Shown here piece after piece: positions 58,158-64,000 of a stretch of 64,000 nt of DNA (the first letter of the stretch is position 1; each line of letters opens with the position of its first letter). The stretch comes from Erodium maritimum. Lineage: Eukaryota > Streptophyta > Magnoliopsida > Geraniales > Geraniaceae. The notes under the pieces were generated by a model. The model ran no database searches, was not told the origin of the DNA, and worked only from the letters and a program-made list of their open reading frames with translations. The DNA lies in NCBI GenBank assembly GCA_963921825.1, contig OY997591.1, positions 56,707,031-56,771,030 on the forward strand. Direction: 5' to 3'. Both the position numbers and the translations under genes were made by a program.

Positions 58158-60750
58158 TGTCACGCCCCAAATCCGGTTCTTGCCCGGACTCGAGGCATGA
58201 CTAGTATAAAACGATTAAAAAGGCAATAACTCAACAATAAGTTCCTGAAAAACTCCAATATGAAACTCAAATCCACAAAACTCAGTTTAAAACATAAGTA
58301 ACCCTCCAGGGGTGTAATAATAATCCTCCACAAGGTTTGTTCAAAACAGAAATGAAATAAAAACGAAGTCTCTACAAGACACCCACACCAAGAAGCTCCC
58401 GAGCCTCTACTCCTCAATCTAGCCTGTAAACACAACAATAAACTCATAGGGGTGAGCTTGCGCTCAGTAGGGAAAATACATAACAAGGTGGACTTTAAAC
58501 TCAATAATTTCATCGGCAAGTCAACAAGATAATTCTTAACAATCACGGGCAATAGGTAATCCAATCAATACCGTGGCACATGAAGTCACCACCCTCCGAT
58601 CCACATATGATGTGTCCTCTCGGATTTTCCCTCCAATCCAGAGGAGGCGCATATCATTGAGGCTACCGGAAACAACCCCCTGAGGGCGCTTATCATCGGG
58701 ATTCTCATAAACGTCTCTAAGGGATTTTATGTCCTCGGGAACCAAGGTATTACTCCCACAGGAAGCATACACTTGGGCAATTCAATAATGATCAGATAAT
58801 AATTGAGTAACACACTCAAACCGAAACACGAAGCAATCCAATCCCAACAAACACCAATCCACTATCACACATAGCTCACGCATCACCGTTTCACCACAAC
58901 ACACAGCACACGAATCACATGATCAAACAGACGAATCACACATTCACAACTTTACCGTTCACTTACCAGTCACGACCCATCGGGGCATCGATCACCTGAT
59001 TGCACCGCTCGGTACAACCAGTCATACTCGATGCTCCAAGCAACCATTTAAGGAAAACAAGCAATCATTCAAATACATTCAACGGTCAAGCACGAGTTTA
59101 ATCAACCAATCATAAAAACCTTCGATCGAGTAATCAAATATACAATTCAACTAGTTCCATTAGACTCTTTAGCCTATCCACTAAGCAACCAAACAACCAA
59201 GCATGTGATCCTAACACGCAACTAATCCGAGGGCTTTGCCAAGGCCGCTCTACCAGTAAAACAATTCCCAAGTATGAAAGCGAGTTACACCAGTGATTGG
59301 CATCCTAATCATTCACCACTAGACACTTCCGGTTATTAGTAATTGAAAGACAATTATTCTAGTTATTCGCATCCTATAGGCATTTCTAGGACCTTTCCGA
59401 TTTTATTCACCTAACATGTATACTAAGCATTTAAACGAGAGGTTAAGACTTTCCCTACCTCGAGGTCTTCCTCTCAACACTCTGATGATAAGCTCGGTGG
59501 TCACCACTCCGTTCTTCACACGGGTCCCGGCGTGATCTTTGCTCCTCTAACTCGATCCCCAAAGTCTTGGACACAAAGAAACGTTAAATAGACTCCACTT
59601 AAACAGCAAGTAAGACCCCCAAAGCCCTTCCAAAGTTCAGCTCAAAACCAAGATCAACCAAGGTGAAAAATCCCCAAAGAACCCTGCTCGGCCACGGACC
59701 TGGTCACGGACCCGTGACGCCAACCCTCACGGTTACCGTCACGGAGCCGTGACGAGTGCCGTCACGCACTCCCTCACGGAGCCGTGACGTCGCCCGTCAC
59801 GGGATCCGTCACGGATCCGTGGCGCACCAGGGCAGTTTCGCCCTTCTTCAACCTCCAGCTCCTTTTCTCCGAAAAACCACCTTCAAACCCCAAATTTTAC
59901 CACTTCCAACTCCCAAAACAGTCAAAGACCTCCAATACTCCTCTACCCATGGTAGGAATCAACAAATAAGCAAGTTTCTAATGATTCAACAAATCAAAAC
60001 CAACTTAAAAGCTTCAACAAACTAAGGATTTCTCACCAAAAACCCAACAAAGCTTCTCATCAACAACATCTCACACCATTTATACTCAAACCCAACAACA
60101 TCTAGCAATTTCACCGAAAACCCAAGAAAAGAGATGAAGGGAAATGAGGATTAGAGAGTTCCATTACCTCTAGAAGAGTGAGATGAAGAAGATGGTAAGG
60201 ATTTGGAGAAGGGATGGCTAGAGGAAGACTTCAAGTGGCCTCTTTTTCCTTGTTTCTTCTTCAAAGCTCCATGGGAGCTCCTCTCTCTTGCTCCTCCTCC
60301 AAGTTTCGGCTACACCAACACAAAATAGGTTGGTTTTTCTTTTCCAAACTCAAATAATACCTAGATGTGTCAAAAGACTAAAAGCCCTTGAGCTAGAATC
60401 CCTTGTAGAAGCTTTTGGGAGGGTATAATGGTCCAAGACCACTCCCCTTTCTCTCTTTCAACCAAAAAGGGACAAGTGTCCAAGTAGGTTATTTAGTTTC
60501 CCAAAATAATTCCCAGCACAATAAAATAATGCTTTTAGTCGATAAAAAGTCTCGTTTTGACCAAAATTGACTTCCTCCAACATTATACTCGAACGAAAGG
60601 AATTTATCCCCTTAAGCCAACCGTGATGATGGCTAAGTCGTTTGGGTTCCGGAAAAGTCCCGAGTGACTTCTCGAGTCATTGGTTGACTTTCCGGTAACA
60701 AGTCAAACTTGCTTGAAAAGCCACCGGTTCGCCCGGGAGCGGGTCTTACG
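58158..60750 (-). mobile_element. Gypsy LTR (family B) in inverted orientation
   Basis: On the plus strand it starts TGTCACGCCCCAAATCCGG and ends GGGTCTTACG, the reverse complement of an LTR beginning (C)GTAAGACCC. It is 2593 bp and sits within the plus-oriented LTR of the same family. Flanks are TAATT on the left and GTAGT on the right, so there is no target duplication. It may be a rearranged solo LTR rather than a simple insertion. It has no coding content; open frames such as 58160-58564 (minus) are LTR sequence. Confidence 0.88.
59700..59830. repeat. ~35-bp palindromic array (CACGGAnCCGTGAC)
   Basis: CACGGA starts at 59705, 59740, 59775 and 59810, a 35-base period. Each copy forms a small palindrome CACGG(N)nCCGTG. 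It lies at the position in the LTR that corresponds to the 57840 array in the sister LTR. Confidence 0.85.
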
Positions 60751-62182
60751 GTAGTTCACTTTAAAATCGACTTTATTCGTTTACTAATTATAGTAATAAT
60801 TGATGTTCCTAGACCTTATTCTCGAGCTCGGAGGAGGAGACTTCTAGGCGCTCGGTTGGTTAAGCGTTTGGAGAACTTGAGGTAGGGAAGAGTAGTAAAT
60901 TCCGCTTTTAATTTAAAGAATGCTAATAGTATGCATATAGGATAATAATAACCGGAAGAGTCTTAGTTTGCATATAGGATGTGATTCACTAGAATAACCG
61001 CTTTCAATTATGGGAATTGTCGTGCTGTAGAATGGCCATGTCGAGCCTTAGGATTGCATGTTGGTTGTGTTGATTATGTCATTAGTCCTTAAACGTTGAT
61101 GCTTATTATCCTCTTTGATTACTTTAAGAGTTATAACATGCTATATGGTTGTGATACGAATGTTTTCTCTTGATATGATTGATCGAGTGAATGTGATGAA
61201 TGTGAATTGAATTGTTGTCTTGTGATATGATCAGGTGAATGATAGACCGACGTGATATGCTCGGTAAGTTGTGCCGGTAAGTTGTTGGTATGTGGGTTCG
61301 TTGTATTGTGTTTGGTATGCTATTGTGTGGCTTTGTTTGTGTACCCCGAGTTGTGTTTGCGGGAAGATACCTAGGCCGATGTGCGTTTCCGGTATGGTAT
61401 ATGGTTATGTACCCCGAGGTGTGTTTCCGGGAAGACATCTAGGCCGATGTGCGTTTCCGGTATGATGTATGTTGTTTACCCCGATGTGCGTTTCCGGGAA
61501 GATGTCTAGGCCGATGTGCGTTTCCAGTATGGCGTATGGTTGTTTACCCCGAGGTGTGTTTCCGGGAAGATATCTAGGCCGATGTGCGTTTTCGGTATGA
61601 TATACTATTTGCTTTACCCCGATGTGCGTTTCCAGGAAGATATCTAGACCGAGGGGGTATTCCGGTATGATATATTTATTGAGTTATACTTGTGATTGAA
61701 TTGTCTTGAATACTTGTTTTATGTTTGTGTATTATTGAATCCGATTAACGTTTGTAGCGGTCTTGGTAGTATTATGTTTCGTTGTTCGTATGTCTCTTCA
61801 GTTTAGTGCTTTTATCGTTGTTGCTTTGTTTCCGTTGTTTTCTATTTGACTGTCGGTTATGAGTAAGAGTTATCGATCGAGTATTCCTGGTAATGTAACG
61901 GAAGTCCTTTTCCCTTTACTACTTTTTCCTACTGAGCGTAAGCTCACCCCCTCTGTTTTCATTGTTTTACAGGTTTCGATCGTGAGTCGGTCTAGAGGAC
62001 GTCTCAGAGCTCGGGAGCTCAGTGGGAGTCCGGGAAGTTATCTTTATTAGAGACGTACTATGCTTTTTGTACTAGACCTTAATTCTTTTATTTTGGATTT
62101 AGAATTTTTACTTATGAGTATCAGAGTTGGTTATTTTGGAACAAAGTTCGAAGATTTTATTATTTAAATTCCTTTTATCATT
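60751..62182 (+). mobile_element. Gypsy LTR (family B), right part, 3' end eroded
   Basis: It continues the LTR from 58157: AATAACCGGAAGAGTCTTAG, GGCCATGTCGAGCCTTAGG, the CCCCGAGGTGTGTTTCCGGGAAGA array (61335-61665) and CTACTGAGCGTAAGCTCACC. The expected end (...GGATTTGGGGCGTGACA) is reduced to GTCCGGGGC, so the last bases are deleted and no duplication can be read. The following sequence is the third piece of the DUF4283 remnant. Confidence 0.85.
61335..61665 (+). repeat. Tandem array CCCCGATGTGCGTTTCCGGGAAGA
   Basis: Five units of about 60 bases (starts near 61341, 61411, 61478, 61545 and 61616). The most regular version of this LTR array in the window. Confidence 0.88.
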
Positions 62183-62640
62183 GGTCCGGGGCAATGAGTC
62201 CTGCTGCTTTAATGGTCATCCTCTTCTCCATGAGGACACTGACCCGATGGCCAGGGATCTTTCTGACATGAACCGCATGCGGTTATGGGTCCATGTTCAT
62301 GGTCTTCCATCGTTGTTCCGGACATATACAACCGGAGAAATCATTGGCGCCGCCCTAGGAGTCTACGCGGAGGTATTGTGTGACTAGTGGGGTCTTTGCT
62401 GGGGAAGGGCGGTAAAAGTACAATTCTGATATCCCGTGGAGCGTCCTCTCCGACGAAATCTACTGTTGCGGTTTAGGGATTTCTGGGATCCTATCCGGGT
62501 TTCACTGACCTACACTGAAATACCCACATTCTGCTTCAATTGTGGGAGGATTGGGCATGTGGCTCGGGGATGTGACTGGGAGGTGCCTGACATCCCACGC
62601 TTCTACACGTGGAATTCCAGAAGGACATGAAGGGCAAGAT
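62183..62640 (+). pseudogene. DUF4283/zinc-knuckle protein remnant, piece 3 (zf-CCHC_4)
   Basis: The frame gives FNGHPLLHEDTDP, then MNRMRLWVHVHGLPSLFRTY (the family's 'MPFWVQIHGLP' block) and GEIIGAALGVYAEV. After two stops (about 62383 and 62425) it continues RPLRRNLLLRFRD and the knuckle FCFNCGRIGHVARGC (about 62530-62574). It follows pieces 1 and 2 in domain order, so all three are one ancestral coding sequence broken by LTRs. The tail frameshifts near 62620 into EAKESPFIPPGFG. It is a LINE ORF1 or a retroposed relative; no endonuclease or RT follows. Confidence 0.8.
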
Positions 62641-63390
62641 GTACCCGACAAATTGGGAGGCTAAGGAATCCCCGTTCATCCCACCAGGTTTTGGGACTTT
62701 GACCTTGCACATTGAAAAATATATGTTAGTGTCGTCCCAACCCCCCACCCCCAATTCTATTTGCCTATGTGACAAGTTCAAAGCTGTTTATAACGCTTGT
62801 ATTGTCTTAAAATTACGTATTTAGAGACTTTTAAGGACTCTTTACTTTATACACTCTTTTCCATTGTCATGAACAAAATTTACATCTTTTAATTAAAAAA
62901 TATTGAAAACCCCGCCACAGGTGTCAATGTGTCATGTGGGTATGTATGGAGTCCTACAAATTAAGATACCCAAATTGGACTTAGGACTTACATACAAGAT
63001 AACAAAAACTATAATATACACTATAGTACAATTTTCATCTTACTTACATTCCGTAACTCCCAATCTACATGTCAAAAAAAAATATCATCTCGTCTCGAAA
63101 CCAATTAAAAAAGGAGTAGTATATCACACAGACGCACGTATCGGTGTATCTATATGCACAAAAAGCATAATATAATAGAATCGAATCTCGAAAAAATGAG
63201 AGGAGATGGCAAGGGTAAGGCATGCAAGATTGAAAAACGGAGCATTGAAAGGAGATGAAAGTTGAAAACACACGCACACATGTGCTCAAAACACATTCCC
63301 ATATGGTACCCTCTGTACCCCATTCCACAGACCAATCGTCTCCCCTTCCCCAACTTCTATGCCACCACAACTTGCATTCATTTAAAGCCC
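62641..63390. other. Remnant tail and intergenic DNA upstream of the receptor gene
   Basis: The first ~60 bases may belong to the DUF4283 remnant. The rest is AT-rich with no gene. ATTTAAAG (63379-63386) is TATA-like, but it lies only ~50 bases from the ATG, so its role is doubtful. Confidence 0.45.
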
Positions 63391-63433
63391 CTCTCTCTTC
63401 TTCTTCTTCTTCTTCCTCCTCAATTGATAGGCG
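63391..63433 (+). promoter_or_regulatory. Pyrimidine-rich 5' leader of the receptor gene
   Basis: CTCTCTCTTCTTCTTCTTCT and the following TC-rich bases lie just before the ATG. Such CT-rich patches are common around plant transcription starts and in 5' leaders. Confidence 0.45.
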
Positions 63434-64000
63434 ATGATATCTCCCTTGTTACTTTGGTTTAGTCTTCTACCCACATTTCATTGCCTCCAGGAGCCGCCTC
63501 CACAGCTTCCAAGCCAGTGCAATGACACTTGTGGAAGCTTCCACACCATCCCCTTCCCGTTCCACCTCAACGTCTCTTGTTCTGAACACCCACTCCTCCC
63601 CAACTTGTCCTCCTTCCACCTCTCTTGCTTCAACACCTCCCTCTTCCTCACGATCGCCTCCGAGAGCTACAAGGTCCTCGAGTTCTTCTCCGACGGGGTT
63701 CTCGTGGACTTCCCGAACACCTCTTGCCGCCAGTACAATGACTTGAACTCGTTCGCGACGCTGTCGTCTGATGAGCGCTACTACAGCATATCCACCGACA
63801 ATGTGATCGGCCTCTACGACTGCGAGGACTCTTCCTTGTGCAAAACGGAGTGCGAGAAAGTTGACCTGCCTTCTTGTGATGGCAGTGGCACTGAGTCCCC
63901 TGCTTGCTGCTACCCTCTCTCTGACCACACTGTGTGGCACGTCGGCGACGGCTTCTCCGGTTTCTCAAAGTTCGGATGCAGGGGCTTCTCTTCTTGGAAC
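63434..64000 (+). CDS. Wall-associated-kinase-type receptor-like protein, N-terminal ectodomain (partial)
   Basis: An open frame of 189 codons runs from ATG at 63434 to the window end. Residues 1-17 (MISPLLLWFSLLPTFHC) are a signal peptide. From residue ~29 the Cys-rich domain CNDTCGSFHTIPFPF matches the galacturonan-binding GUB_WAK module (C...CG...IPYPF). Further features are LSCFNTSLFLTI, DFPNTSCRQY, YSISTDNVIGLYDCE and GCRGFSSW, with twelve or so Cys for disulfides. In this family the ectodomain faces the wall; a transmembrane segment and kinase domain usually follow, but lie outside the window. GC content and codon use are much higher in G/C than the surroundings. The start is the first ATG after the CT-rich leader. 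The exact subfamily (WAKL or LRK10L) cannot be told from this part. Confidence 0.85.
   Translation, partial: MISPLLLWFSLLPTFHCLQEPPPQLPSQCNDTCGSFHTIPFPFHLNVSCSEHPLLPNLSSFHLSCFNTSLFLTIASESYKVLEFFSDGVLVDFPNTSCRQYNDLNSFATLSSDERYYSISTDNVIGLYDCEDSSLCKTECEKVDLPSCDGSGTESPACCYPLSDHTVWHVGDGFSGFSKFGCRGFSSWN

Noticed and set aside
58153..60755. Target-site duplication for the inverted LTR
   Set aside because: Flanks TAATT and GTAGT do not match.
1..64000. tRNA or rRNA genes
   Set aside because: No cloverleaf or rRNA core sequence was recognised; the tRNA-like matches are the 12-18-base primer-binding sites of retrotransposons.

Overview
The window is nuclear DNA of a flowering plant, probably a eudicot. 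It is a gene-poor, transposon-dense stretch. The evidence is plant-type Ty3/gypsy chromovirus, Ty1/copia, L1-type LINE and CACTA sequences, primer-binding sites matching plant initiator tRNA-Met, and one plant-specific receptor-kinase ectodomain. Nothing supports a more exact taxon. The only convincing host gene is at the right edge: a wall-associated-kinase-type receptor ectodomain (63434 to beyond 64000, + strand), cut by the window end.

Layout. 1-4.7 kb: old debris, comprising an LTR-like stretch, an unrecognised minus-strand remnant, the 3' end of a Ty1/copia pol, and a CACTA-like end with palindromic subterminal repeats. 4.7-5.85 kb: a long-inverted-repeat DNA element broken by a gypsy insertion. 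5.85-29.5 kb: a nested complex. A Ty3/gypsy chromovirus (5' LTR 5850-7780, gag, PR, RT, RNase H, integrase, chromodomain, 3'-side LTR 24569-27402) carries a degenerate Ty1/copia element next to its polypurine tract. A 3.84-kb block (gypsy RNase H to chromodomain plus the copia LTR) occurs twice, at 12141-15984 and 20719-24562, almost without differences. After the right LTR come a second primer-binding site and a truncated related LTR. 29.5-32.2 kb: a decayed CACTA transposase (TNP2) and unrecognised sequence. 32.2-35.3 kb: AT-rich, no genes.

35.3-45.7 kb: a structurally complete but mutated L1-type LINE on the minus strand, with an RRM-bearing ORF1, endonuclease, RT and zf-RVT. It is bounded by an 11-bp target-site duplication and split in ORF1 by a 3.05-kb solo gypsy LTR with its own 5-bp duplication (CCGAT). 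45.9-47.4 kb: a second long-inverted-repeat element of the family seen at 4.7 kb. 48.07-49.29 kb: a miniature LTR retrotransposon (TRIM-like) with PBS, PPT and duplication GTTCT. 49.4-52.2 kb: a solo LTR with duplication TAATC. 53.5-62.7 kb: a decayed DUF4283/zinc-knuckle (LINE ORF1-like) coding sequence cut into three pieces by a solo LTR (duplication TTGGT) and a second LTR that itself holds an inverted LTR copy.

All mobile-element coding regions carry frameshifts, stops or deletions, so the elements look non-autonomous. The most unusual structures are the gypsy/copia chimera with its 3.84-kb direct repeats, the 34-35-bp GC-rich arrays that recur in gypsy leaders and LTRs, and the split DUF4283 gene.
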